Positions 1 to 6,562 of a DNA stretch of 10,981 nt are shown here, piece after piece. A program made the position numbers and the translations under genes. Below the pieces are notes generated by a model, which made no database searches, was not told the DNA's origin, and saw nothing but the letters and a program-made list of their open reading frames with translations. The DNA comes from Oscillospiraceae bacterium. GTDB lineage: Bacteria; Bacillota; Clostridia; Oscillospirales; Acutalibacteraceae. The first letter of the stretch is position 1. Every line of letters begins with the position of its first letter. The DNA lies in contig JAQXHW010000040.1 in the NCBI GenBank assembly GCA_029007475.1, forward strand, positions 1 through 10,981, read 5' to 3'.

Positions 1-1
1 G

Positions 2-130
2 GTTAAGGCAAATTCCCGTCAAAAAGAGTATATTAGCTTGTCTCAGGGCGACAAAGCGGAGATATATATGGAGGAGGAAAAAACCGTTTTTGATGAAATC
101 GGGGCTTTCTTCAGTTCGCTTTGGTCATAA
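2..130 (+). CDS. C-terminal end of an FtsL-like septum protein (5' partial)
   Basis: The window opens inside an open reading frame that gives 42 residues before TAA at 128-130. The visible part reads VKANSRQKEYISLSQGD, then an acidic stretch (EIYMEEE), and ends FSSLWS. FtsL-type proteins have one membrane helix and an extracytoplasmic coiled coil, with a short tail after the conserved 'GM' region; the QKEYISL segment fits that tail. The helix and coiled coil lie outside the window, so the call rests mainly on position: in Firmicute dcw clusters ftsL sits directly before the class B PBP gene. If correct, it partners DivIB and DivIC in the divisome. It could instead be another short dcw protein. 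Its stop codon lies inside the left arm of the first downstream hairpin. Confidence 0.5.
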   Translation, partial: VKANSRQKEYISLSQGDKAEIYMEEEKTVFDEIGAFFSSLWS

Positions 131-159
131 CATACCCTAAGACGCAATAAGTATGTTAT
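127..159 (+). repeat. Inverted repeat over the upstream gene's stop codon
   Basis: ATAACATAC (127-135) and GTATGTTAT (151-159) are perfect 9-base complements around a 15-base loop. The left arm contains the TAA stop at 128-130. The stem is AT-rich and has no T-run after it, so it is not a classic terminator. It could protect the 3' end of the upstream message, act as a protein-binding dyad, or be chance. Confidence 0.5.
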
Positions 160-162
160 AGT

Positions 163-183
163 AGGCAAAGCTTAGGTTTGCCT
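163..183 (+). repeat. Short perfect hairpin in the gap before the PBP gene
   Basis: AGGCAAA (163-169) pairs perfectly with TTTGCCT (177-183) around a 7-base loop. It starts four bases after the previous hairpin and ends eight bases before the terminator-like hairpin, so the three form a tandem series. No T-run follows. Function is unknown; I do not recognise a known riboswitch class. Confidence 0.45.
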
Positions 184-190
184 GTGAATG

Positions 191-220
191 AGAGTTGAGA
201 TTTTTGTCTTAACTCTTTTT
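191..220 (+). terminator. Terminator-like hairpin between the FtsL-like and PBP genes
   Basis: AGAGTTGAGA (191-200) pairs with TCTTAACTCT (207-216) over 10 positions, including one G-T wobble, around loop TTTTTG. The run of five T at 216-220 follows the stem directly. This is the form of an intrinsic terminator or attenuator. The stem is AU-rich, so leaky termination is more likely than a full stop. It may separate the mraZ/rsmH/ftsL part of the cluster from the PBP-to-divIB part. Confidence 0.5.
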
Positions 221-232
221 CTGCTATTCTAA

Positions 233-269
233 GGAACACGTTTGTTTGACGTTCCACGGGTGAATCCCG
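233..269 (+). other. Possible structured leader before the PBP gene
   Basis: Two short stems can form: GGAAC (233-237) with GTTCC (251-255), and CGGG (257-260) with CCCG (266-269). The second is followed by ATTTTTG, a short T-run. The stems are small and may be chance. A TTGACG at 246-251 resembles a -35 box, but no convincing -10 lies 16-18 bases downstream. No known RNA class is recognised. Confidence 0.25.
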
Positions 270-275
270 GATTTT

Positions 276-290
276 TGATAATGATTATTA
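276..290 (+). promoter_or_regulatory. Candidate Fur-family operator (7-1-7 box)
   Basis: TGATAATGATTATTA matches the Bacillus-type Fur 7-1-7 consensus TGATAATnATTATCA at 13 of 14 defined bases; the mismatch is T for C at position 289. It ends four bases before the AAAGGAG ribosome binding site of the PBP gene. PerR and Zur use related boxes (TTATAATnATTATAA and TCGTAATnATTACGA) and match less well. GATAAT inside the box also resembles a -10 element, as in many Fur-controlled promoters, but no -35 is seen at the right spacing. A chance AT-rich match is possible. Confidence 0.4.
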
Positions 291-308
291 CGGAAAGGAG
301 CTACTTAA

Positions 309-2537
309 ATGGCAAAAGGAAAGACTCAGTCCTTCAAAAGTAGGTCAGCTATACTCTTGGCTCTGATACTTGTTTTGGGTTTTGGCGCCGCCGCTCTGAG
401 AATCGGCTGGCTTCAAACCTTTCAGGCAGAGGAACTGAGAAAGAAAGCGGTAGCTCAGCAGCTTACAGATACGACTCTCTCAGCAAAGAGAGGCTCGATT
501 TACGACAGAAACATGGAGCCTTTAGCAGAGTCTGCAACAGTTTGGCGGGTAGTGCTCGCTCCTGTTTACCTCAAGACCGATGAGGACAGACGAATTGTGG
601 CTAAGGGCCTTGCAGAGATTCTCGATATGGACGAGGAAAAGATATTTGAGAAATCTCAGCAGGACAGCTACTACGTTGAACTTAAAAGACAGATTGAAAC
701 CGACGTGAGAGATAAAATACTTGCGTTTTGCGAGACCTTGCAGGAAGAACACGGAATCAACGGCAACGCAGTGTATCTTTTGGACGACTACAAGAGATAC
801 TACCATAAAAACGAGCTTGCTTCTGCGGTAATAGGTTTTACAGGCTCCGATGACCAGGGACTTTCGGGCATTGAGTATCAGTATGACGATTTGCTTACAG
901 GTACTCCCGGCAGACTTGTAACCGCTACTAACTCAGTGGGTACTGAGATGCCCTTTAAGTACAGCCAAAATATTGACGCAGTCGACGGCTCAAGCCTTGT
1001 GCTCACTATCGACTCTCACATTCAAGCAATAGTTGAGAAGTATCTGAAAGAGGGCATCGAGGAAAATAAGGTCTATAACCGCGCCGTAGGAATTGTTATG
1101 GACGTAAATAACGGAGAGGTTTTGGCGATGGCCTCCGTCGGCGGCTTTGACCTTAATGACCCCTTTACTCTCCCTGAGGAGATTATGGCGGAGATTGCAA
1201 AGCTTCCTGAGAAGGAGAGAGGTCAGGCAGAGAGCAACGAGCTTTCAAAAATGTGGCGTAATAAGGCCGTCAGCGACACCTACTACCCCGGCTCGGTTTT
1301 CAAGATGTTCACTGCCGCTATGGCTGTTGAGGAGGGGCTTGTTACCGACAATTCCTCTTTCTACTGCCCCGGTTATTATGTTGTTGACGGAGTTTCTATG
1401 GGTTGTCACTTAACCTCCGGCCACGGTACTCAGAATTTCAGAGAATCCATTAAGAACTCCTGTAACCCTGCTTTTATGCAGATTGGAGAGCTTGTGGGCA
1501 AAGAGAAATTCTACAAATACTACCAAGCCTTCGGCTTTTCTGAGAAAACAGGTATAGACCTGCCCGGTGAGGCTGATGATATCTTCTTCTCCGAGGATGG
1601 CTCAATGCTTAATGTAAACCTGGCAACCGCATCCTTCGGTCAGAATTTCGCGATTACTCCCATTCAAATGGCAACGGCTGTATGTGCTATTGCAAACGGC
1701 GGATATATTGTCCAGCCCCATGTTGTTTCCCAAGTTTTAGACTCGGACGGAAACATTGTCAGTACTGTTTCAACTGACGTTAAGCGTCAGGCGGTTTCAA
1801 GTGAAACAGCGGCACATATAGCAAATATCCTTGAGGAAAACGCGGTTTCAGGTTCAGGTAAAAACGGCTATGTTGCAGGCTATCGGGTAGCAGGTAAAAC
1901 AGGTACAAGCGAAAAGAAGGTTGACCTTAACGACGACGGAATCCAGGACTACATCGCTTCGTTCTGCGGCTTTGCTCCCGCAGAGGACGCTGAGGTTGTC
2001 TGCCTTGTATTCTTTGATACACCCACGGGAGCCGCCTATTACGGCAGCCAGGTAGCTGCCCCTGTATTTGCAAAGATTATGTCCGAAGTGCTTCCTTATC
2101 TTGAGGTGCCCACTCAATATACCGACGAGGAAATTGAAAACTTAGACGTAACGGTAGGCTCTTATGTGGGAATGAATGTTGATGAAGCCATAAGCGCCGC
2201 AGAGGGCGAGGGCTTTACTGTCACCGTAAAGGGCGAGGGCGAAAAGGTTTTAGCCCAAGTGCCCAGAGCGTCAATGAATATTCCCAAGGGCGGAAACGTG
2301 GTTCTCTATCTTGACGAGGCAAGTGCCAAGGAGCAGGTAGAGGTTCCCGACCTTAAGGGCTATAACGTAAGCAGTGTGAATTACTTAGCGTCCATAGCAG
2401 GTATTAACGTAAGCATCACAGGCGCTGTGAATTCCGCTTTGAGTATGTCCTCATCTCAGAGTATCGCACCGGGTACAATGGTATCTCCCGGTACGGTTGT
2501 CACCGTCAACTTTACCACCGGCGGAGTAAACGACTGA
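309..2537 (+). CDS. ftsI: Class B penicillin-binding protein (FtsI/PBP2B/SpoVD type) with two PASTA domains
   Basis: This monofunctional D,D-transpeptidase cross-links septal peptidoglycan outside the membrane together with FtsW. A short basic cytoplasmic start is followed by one membrane helix (about residues 14-32) and the PBP dimerisation domain (about 55-215; RGSIYDRN at 61-68 is the family signature). The transpeptidase domain (about 255-595) has all three active-site motifs: SVFK at 329-332 (catalytic S329), SCN at 384-386 and KTGT at 530-533. Two PASTA repeats follow, about 611-669 and 676-736. At 742 residues it has normal length. The start is set by AAAGGAG at 294-300, eight bases before ATG. 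It is first in the tight run to divIB, after the Fur-like box. Vegetative FtsI/PBP2B and sporulation SpoVD share this architecture; standing as the dcw PBP favours a division role, but sequence alone does not separate them. Confidence 0.93.
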   Translation: MAKGKTQSFKSRSAILLALILVLGFGAAALRIGWLQTFQAEELRKKAVAQQLTDTTLSAKRGSIYDRNMEPLAESATVWRVVLAPVYLKTDEDRRIVAKGLAEILDMDEEKIFEKSQQDSYYVELKRQIETDVRDKILAFCETLQEEHGINGNAVYLLDDYKRYYHKNELASAVIGFTGSDDQGLSGIEYQYDDLLTGTPGRLVTATNSVGTEMPFKYSQNIDAVDGSSLVLTIDSHIQAIVEKYLKEGIEENKVYNRAVGIVMDVNNGEVLAMASVGGFDLNDPFTLPEEIMAEIAKLPEKERGQAESNELSKMWRNKAVSDTYYPGSVFKMFTAAMAVEEGLVTDNSSFYCPGYYVVDGVSMGCHLTSGHGTQNFRESIKNSCNPAFMQIGELVGKEKFYKYYQAFGFSEKTGIDLPGEADDIFFSEDGSMLNVNLATASFGQNFAITPIQMATAVCAIANGGYIVQPHVVSQVLDSDGNIVSTVSTDVKRQAVSSETAAHIANILEENAVSGSGKNGYVAGYRVAGKTGTSEKKVDLNDDGIQDYIASFCGFAPAEDAEVVCLVFFDTPTGAAYYGSQVAAPVFAKIMSEVLPYLEVPTQYTDEEIENLDVTVGSYVGMNVDEAISAAEGEGFTVTVKGEGEKVLAQVPRASMNIPKGGNVVLYLDEASAKEQVEVPDLKGYNVSSVNYLASIAGINVSITGAVNSALSMSSSQSIAPGTMVSPGTVVTVNFTTGGVND

Positions 2538-2561
2538 TTTTTTTCAAAAAGGACGATTTTT

Positions 2562-3005
2562 ATGAAGAACAACGGATTTACGGTTTTTGGAAACGAAAGA
2601 GATAGGGAAGCGGTGCTGACAATTCTTGACTGTGTCAGCGAGAGCCTATCTTTCGCTGACAAAAAGGTCTGCGCCTTTACTGACGGCTTCGAGGAAGGTG
2701 CTGAGGGCGATATCTTTGTTGTGAATATCTCGGAGAAGTCGAAAATCCCTGCAGATAAGGAGCTTCTCACCTTTAGCGAGTCTATGGGCGAGGGCATGGT
2801 ATCTGCTTTCAATCCCCAGCAAAGAGAGCATAGCTTCAGCTTTGAAATTATGACCGACGACTTCATGGGCAGGGCATATCTTGCCAAGGACAGTAAGTTT
2901 TCAATGAAGCAGATTTTGGTTGCCTTTACAGCCCTTTTAGCCAAGGGCTGCGAGGCTTCAAAAATTCTCTCTCATATAAATGAATTTACAAAGGAAAAGG
3001 ACTGA
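2562..3005 (+). CDS. Unrecognised 147-residue protein in the murE/murF slot, possible Mur ligase-derived fragment
   Basis: I do not recognise a named family. The protein is soluble, acidic in its first half, with no signal peptide or membrane segment. Translation starts at ATG after AAAAAGGA (2546-2553), 24 bases after the PBP stop; its own last codons carry the mraY ribosome binding site, so it is in the operon and probably translated. Residues about 49-143 recall the second half of a Mur ligase central domain: GDIFVVN (49-55) where MurE has an 'aiiNaDD' strand, KELLTFS (66-72), SFSFEI (91-96), then FSMKQILVAFTALLAKG (113-129) and ILSHINEF (135-142), where Mur ligases have the 'FNvxNxLaAxaxxxxxG' helix and its partner. 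The GKT ATP loop, catalytic lysine and C-terminal domain are all absent. MurE and MurF normally lie exactly here, so a remnant or repurposed piece is possible. This is inference from pattern and position. Confidence 0.7.
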   Translation: MKNNGFTVFGNERDREAVLTILDCVSESLSFADKKVCAFTDGFEEGAEGDIFVVNISEKSKIPADKELLTFSESMGEGMVSAFNPQQREHSFSFEIMTDDFMGRAYLAKDSKFSMKQILVAFTALLAKGCEASKILSHINEFTKEKD

Positions 3006-3010
3006 TTTTA

Positions 3011-4051
3011 GTGATTAATTGTTTATGGGCGTTAGGCGCTGCGGCGGTTGCTTTCAGTATTGCGGCTGTTTTGGGAAAAGTACTCATCCCCTTTCTTCAT
3101 AAGCTGAAATTCGGACAGACAATTCTTGATATCGGTCCTGATTGGCACAAGAAAAAGCAGGGAACACCCACTATGGGCGGTATCATGTTTATTGTGGGAA
3201 TTATTGTTTCTGCCGTAGGTTGCTTTGTGATTAGAACGGTTGTTGACGGAAATGTTCCCGACTCTCAGCGCAACGGTATTTTTATCGGTCTTATTATGGC
3301 TCTTTGCTACGGCCTTATCGGCTTTATTGACGACTATATTAAGGTTGTTAAAAAGCGCAACCTGGGACTTACCGCAATTCAGAAGCTAATACTCCAGTTT
3401 GCTGTTGCCGTAGGCTATCTCTTGGCTATGACCTATCTTTCCGGCGACACAACTCCTACTCAGACTCTCATTCCTTTTGTGGGATATGTCGAGCTTAGCT
3501 GGTTCTACTACATTATTGCTGCCGTGGTTATTGTGGGTGTTGTAAATGCCACAAACCTCACCGATGGAATTGACGGCTTGGACGGCTCAATAACCTTCTT
3601 TGTTGCAATCGCTCTCATGCTTATTGCAAGTATGGTTTCTAACGTGGGAGGCGTTATTACAAGCGCAGCTCTTGCAGGCGGCTGTATGGGCTTTTTGATT
3701 TGGAATTTCCACCCCGCAAAGGTCTTTATGGGAGATACGGGCTCTCTGTTCTTAGGCGGTATTGTATGCGCTATTCTTTTTGCTTTGGATATGCCCATAC
3801 TCCTTATTCTCGTAGGACTTATGTATCTTGTGGAGATGTTCTCCGTAATGCTCCAGGTTTCATATTTTAAGCTCACCCACGGCAAGCGGCTTTTCAAGAT
3901 GAGCCCCATTCATCATCACTTTGAAATGAGCGGCTGGAGCGAGGTTAAAATTGTCTGCGTATTCAGCCTTATTACAGCTATTGCAGGCATTATTACAATA
4001 GTGCTTGTGTACTTCGGTGTTGTTCAGTCAGGAGCAATTAAATTTGCGTAA
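3011..4051 (+). CDS. mraY: Phospho-N-acetylmuramoyl-pentapeptide-transferase (MraY)
   Basis: MraY transfers phospho-MurNAc-pentapeptide from its UDP carrier to undecaprenyl phosphate, giving lipid I in the inner leaflet of the membrane. The 346-residue protein is a polytopic membrane protein with about ten hydrophobic segments. Family motifs are intact: KKQGTPTMGG (48-57); the Mg-binding FIDDYIK (105-111) with D107 and D108; NATNLTDGIDGLDG (179-192); FMGDTGS (239-245); and the HHHFE motif (301-305). The start is GTG at 3011, supported by AAAAGGA at 2995-3001 inside the end of the upstream gene and only five bases between that gene's stop and this start, which suggests translational coupling. 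ATG codons further in would remove the first membrane segment. In many Firmicutes murD follows directly; here ftsW follows after 31 bases. Confidence 0.96.
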   Translation: MINCLWALGAAAVAFSIAAVLGKVLIPFLHKLKFGQTILDIGPDWHKKKQGTPTMGGIMFIVGIIVSAVGCFVIRTVVDGNVPDSQRNGIFIGLIMALCYGLIGFIDDYIKVVKKRNLGLTAIQKLILQFAVAVGYLLAMTYLSGDTTPTQTLIPFVGYVELSWFYYIIAAVVIVGVVNATNLTDGIDGLDGSITFFVAIALMLIASMVSNVGGVITSAALAGGCMGFLIWNFHPAKVFMGDTGSLFLGGIVCAILFALDMPILLILVGLMYLVEMFSVMLQVSYFKLTHGKRLFKMSPIHHHFEMSGWSEVKIVCVFSLITAIAGIITIVLVYFGVVQSGAIKFA

Positions 4052-4068
4052 ACCATAAATTAAGTCGG

Positions 4069-4079
4069 AAGGAGGAGGT
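4069..4079 (+). promoter_or_regulatory. Tandem Shine-Dalgarno of ftsW
   Basis: The run AAGGAGGAGGT holds two overlapping anti-16S matches, AAGGAGG (4069-4075) and AGGAGGT (4073-4079), seven and three bases before ATG 4083. It is among the strongest ribosome binding sites in the window and fixes the ftsW start. Confidence 0.75.
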
Positions 4080-4082
4080 AAA

Positions 4083-5363
4083 ATGGGAAAGAGTTTTCTA
4101 AACACAAAAACAAATCCCGATAGGGCATACCTCAGAGCTGTAAGCGCAGAGGCAGATGCCGGGACTTCCTCGGGTAACCGTGTTATCAGAGGCGGCGCAC
4201 CTAATAAGAAAAAAAGCGCCAAGAAAAAGAAAAAAGGAAAATTTTGGTATACCGGTTTGGGTATTGATATGCCTTTCTGCCTAATGGTAGCGGCTTTGCT
4301 TATTGTGGGAACTGTTATGATGTTTTCAGCAAGCTACCCCACAGCCTACGCCGAAACAGGTGATAGCTTCTACCATCTGAAAAAACAGCTTATATATATA
4401 GGCGTCGGCGCAGTTGCCATGGTACTTCTTTCCTTTGTAAACTACCGTATTTACTATAAGTGGGCAAAAATAATTTTGGCAGTTTCCTTCCTTTTGCTCA
4501 TTGTTGTACTTATTCTTCCCGGCTCAGGCGGAGTTAAGCGTTGGATAGGCTTCGGCGGATTTACGGTACAGGCATCGGAGGTAACCAAGCTTTGTCTGAT
4601 TATTTTCTTTGCCTACTGGTGTACCAAGTATGCGGATAAGATGCAGTATGTAAAATACAGCTTCCTACCCGGTATGGCTATCTTTGGCGCAACGGCTGTG
4701 CTTCTGCTTCTGGAGCCTCACTTTTCAGGTATCGTTATCGTATTCCTTTTAACCCTAATTATGCTTTTCTTAGGCGGTATGCCCAAGAAATACTTTGTTG
4801 TAATCGGTGCAGTCGTGGGGGGAGTTTTTATAATAGCTCTCTCAACAGGACTCTTAGGCTACGCTATGGAGCGTATGGACGGTTGGGGTCAGGCTCTCAG
4901 CTGTGAGATGGGAAGCGATATGTGGCAGACTACTTGGCAGACCCGAAATTCCCTATACGCCATAGGCTCAGGCGGAATTTGGGGACTGGGGCTCGGTCAG
5001 TCAAGACAGAAGTATCTGTATCTTCCCGAGCCTCAGAACGACTTTGTTTTCGCAATCATCTGTGAGGAGCTGGGACTTATCGGAGCCTTAGTAATCTTAG
5101 CCCTTTTCGGCATACTTATCTGGAGAGGTATCAAGATTTCCCGCAACGCAAAGGACAGCTTCGGCAGACTTTTGGGCTGCGGCATAGTTGCTCAGGTAGG
5201 TCTGCAGGTTGTGCTCAATATTCTGGTTATCACCGACTGGCTTCCCAATACAGGTATCTCACTTCCGTTCTTCAGCGCCGGAGGCAGCTCCCTGATTATG
5301 CTCATGGCTGAAATGGGAATTGTACTCTCAGTATCGCGTACCTCAAATTTAGAAAAGGTTTAG
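4083..5363 (+). CDS. ftsW: SEDS-family peptidoglycan glycosyltransferase FtsW (SpoVE-like)
   Basis: FtsW polymerises lipid II into glycan strands at the septum, working with the class B PBP encoded upstream. The 426-residue protein has a cytoplasmic N-terminus of about 55 residues ending in a lysine-rich stretch (42-53), then about ten membrane helices. SEDS signatures seen: KRWIGFGGF (152-160), QASEVTKL (163-170; the usual form is QPSE), LEPHFSG (210-216), PEPQNDFVFAIICEELG (315-331), whose D320 aligns with the catalytic aspartate of RodA/FtsW, and the C-terminal PNTGISLPFFSAGGSSL (388-404). All key positions are intact. SpoVE is a close paralogue in spore formers; placement between mraY and murG supports the vegetative role. 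The stop is eight bases before murG. The N-terminal extension is longer than in many FtsW proteins. Confidence 0.94.
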   Translation: MGKSFLNTKTNPDRAYLRAVSAEADAGTSSGNRVIRGGAPNKKKSAKKKKKGKFWYTGLGIDMPFCLMVAALLIVGTVMMFSASYPTAYAETGDSFYHLKKQLIYIGVGAVAMVLLSFVNYRIYYKWAKIILAVSFLLLIVVLILPGSGGVKRWIGFGGFTVQASEVTKLCLIIFFAYWCTKYADKMQYVKYSFLPGMAIFGATAVLLLLEPHFSGIVIVFLLTLIMLFLGGMPKKYFVVIGAVVGGVFIIALSTGLLGYAMERMDGWGQALSCEMGSDMWQTTWQTRNSLYAIGSGGIWGLGLGQSRQKYLYLPEPQNDFVFAIICEELGLIGALVILALFGILIWRGIKISRNAKDSFGRLLGCGIVAQVGLQVVLNILVITDWLPNTGISLPFFSAGGSSLIMLMAEMGIVLSVSRTSNLEKV

Positions 5364-5371
5364 GTTAGTAT

Positions 5372-6490
5372 ATGAAAGTGATTTTAGCAGGAGGCGGCAC
5401 GGCAGGACATATAAACCCTGCTATCGCTATTGCTCAAACAATTAAGATAAAAGAGCCCGATGCCCAAATTCTCTTTGTGGGAAACGAGGGAGGGCTTGAG
5501 CAGAGACTTGTTAAAAATGCAGGATTTAGTATTGAGTCTGTGTCTATCAGAGGCTTTCGCAGAAGTCTTTCCCCAAAGGCGTTGGCTCAGAATGTAGGAA
5601 CCGTGTTTATGGCGGCTTCCGCCTCGAAAAAAGCAAAGAAGATTATAAAAGAATTTGCCCCCGATATCTGTATCGGTACGGGAGGTTATGTAAGCGGCCC
5701 TGTTATTAAAGCGGCTCAATCCTTAAAGATTCCCACGGTTGTTCATGAGCAGAACGCTTATCCGGGTGTTACCACAAAAATGCTCTCGAAAAAAGCAAAG
5801 TGTGTAATGCTTGCTATGGACGCCGCACGAGAGAGAATGGACTCAGGCTGTGAGTTTGAGTTAACGGGTAATCCTATTCGCCCCGAAATTATGGGAGTAC
5901 GCAAGGAGGAAGCACGAAAAATCTTAGGTGTGGACGATAGACCCCTTGTAATCTCTTTCGGCGGCAGTATGGGTGCAAGAAAAATAAACGAAAACATCGC
6001 CGAGATTATCGCAAGAAGCGGTAAGGATAAGAAATATCAGCACATTCATGCCTACGGCAAATACGGCACATGGTTTCCCGACCTTCTGAAAGAGAAGGGA
6101 ATAGACCGCGACAAGTGCGATAACCTGGATATAAGAGAATATATTGACAATATGAATATCTGCATGGCGGCGGCCGATTTGGCTGTATGCCGCTGCGGAG
6201 CAATAACCTTGAGCGAATTACAGGTTATGGGCAAGCCCTCTGTGCTTATTCCCTCGCCGAATGTTGCGGAAAATCACCAGTACCACAATGCTATGGCTTT
6301 GGTTCGTGAAAATGCCGCTTCGGTTATTGAGGAAAAGGACCTGACTCCCGAAAAGCTGACCAGTGAAATCGACAAGCTGTTAAGTGATAAATCACTTCTC
6401 GAAAAATACTCCGTGAACGCAAAGAAAATGGCAATTACAGACGCCAACGACAGAATCTATAAGGTAATCAAAAAGGTGCTCTCAGACTGA
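5372..6490 (+). CDS. murG: Undecaprenyl-PP-MurNAc-pentapeptide GlcNAc transferase (MurG)
   Basis: MurG is a peripheral membrane glycosyltransferase (GT28, GT-B fold) that adds GlcNAc from UDP-GlcNAc to lipid I, giving lipid II on the cytoplasmic face. The N-domain has the glycine-rich G-loop GGGTAGH (7-13), the second loop GTGGYVSGP (102-110) and HEQN (125-128). The C-domain has GNPIR (166-170), FGGSMGA (196-202), and the UDP-GlcNAc-binding RCGAITLSEL (274-283) followed by NHQYHNA (301-307). At 372 residues it has normal length and no missing motif. The ribosome binding site is weak (only AGG at 5362-5364 at a usable distance), and the gene starts eight bases after the ftsW stop, so it is probably translated by coupling to ftsW. 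Confidence 0.96.
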   Translation: MKVILAGGGTAGHINPAIAIAQTIKIKEPDAQILFVGNEGGLEQRLVKNAGFSIESVSIRGFRRSLSPKALAQNVGTVFMAASASKKAKKIIKEFAPDICIGTGGYVSGPVIKAAQSLKIPTVVHEQNAYPGVTTKMLSKKAKCVMLAMDAARERMDSGCEFELTGNPIRPEIMGVRKEEARKILGVDDRPLVISFGGSMGARKINENIAEIIARSGKDKKYQHIHAYGKYGTWFPDLLKEKGIDRDKCDNLDIREYIDNMNICMAAADLAVCRCGAITLSELQVMGKPSVLIPSPNVAENHQYHNAMALVRENAASVIEEKDLTPEKLTSEIDKLLSDKSLLEKYSVNAKKMAITDANDRIYKVIKKVLSD

Positions 6491-6548
6491 CACAATAGAC
6501 ACCTCGCAAGCATAGAATATGGAGCATAGGCTTTATTATTTTGTGCTG

Positions 6549-6554
6549 AAAGGG
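6549..6554 (+). promoter_or_regulatory. Ribosome binding site that sets the murA start at GTG 6563
   Basis: AAAGGG lies eight bases before GTG 6563. The longer in-frame start, GTG 6554, would overlap this site and has no other Shine-Dalgarno. Starting at 6563 also puts the conserved residues within one position of the E. coli MurA numbering. Confidence 0.65.
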
Positions 6555-6562
6555 TGTTTCGC

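Noticed and set aside
246..251. TTGACG as the -35 of a promoter for the PBP gene.
   Set aside because: At 17-18 bases downstream only GGATTT or GATTTT is present, and the good GATAAT is 25 bases away, too far for sigma-A.
257..269. CGGGTGAATCCCG looks like a tRNA T arm.
   Set aside because: It is two bases short of the GTTCGAATCC pattern, and no anticodon arm or acceptor stem is found around it.
2456..2944. 162-residue minus-strand frame opposite the end of the PBP gene and the small protein.
   Set aside because: The + strand frames have ribosome binding sites, operon spacing and (for the PBP) clear motifs; the antisense product has none.
4206..4238. A-rich tract in ftsW as a programmed frameshift site.
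   Set aside because: The A-runs encode in-frame AAA/AAG lysines, are not phased as a standard A-AAA-AAG heptamer, and the ftsW frame is whole on both sides.
6491..6562. Promoter between murG and murA (TAGACA 6496-6501 with TAGAAT 6513-6518).
   Set aside because: The spacing is only 11 bases and the later TATTAT (6534-6539) has no matching -35.
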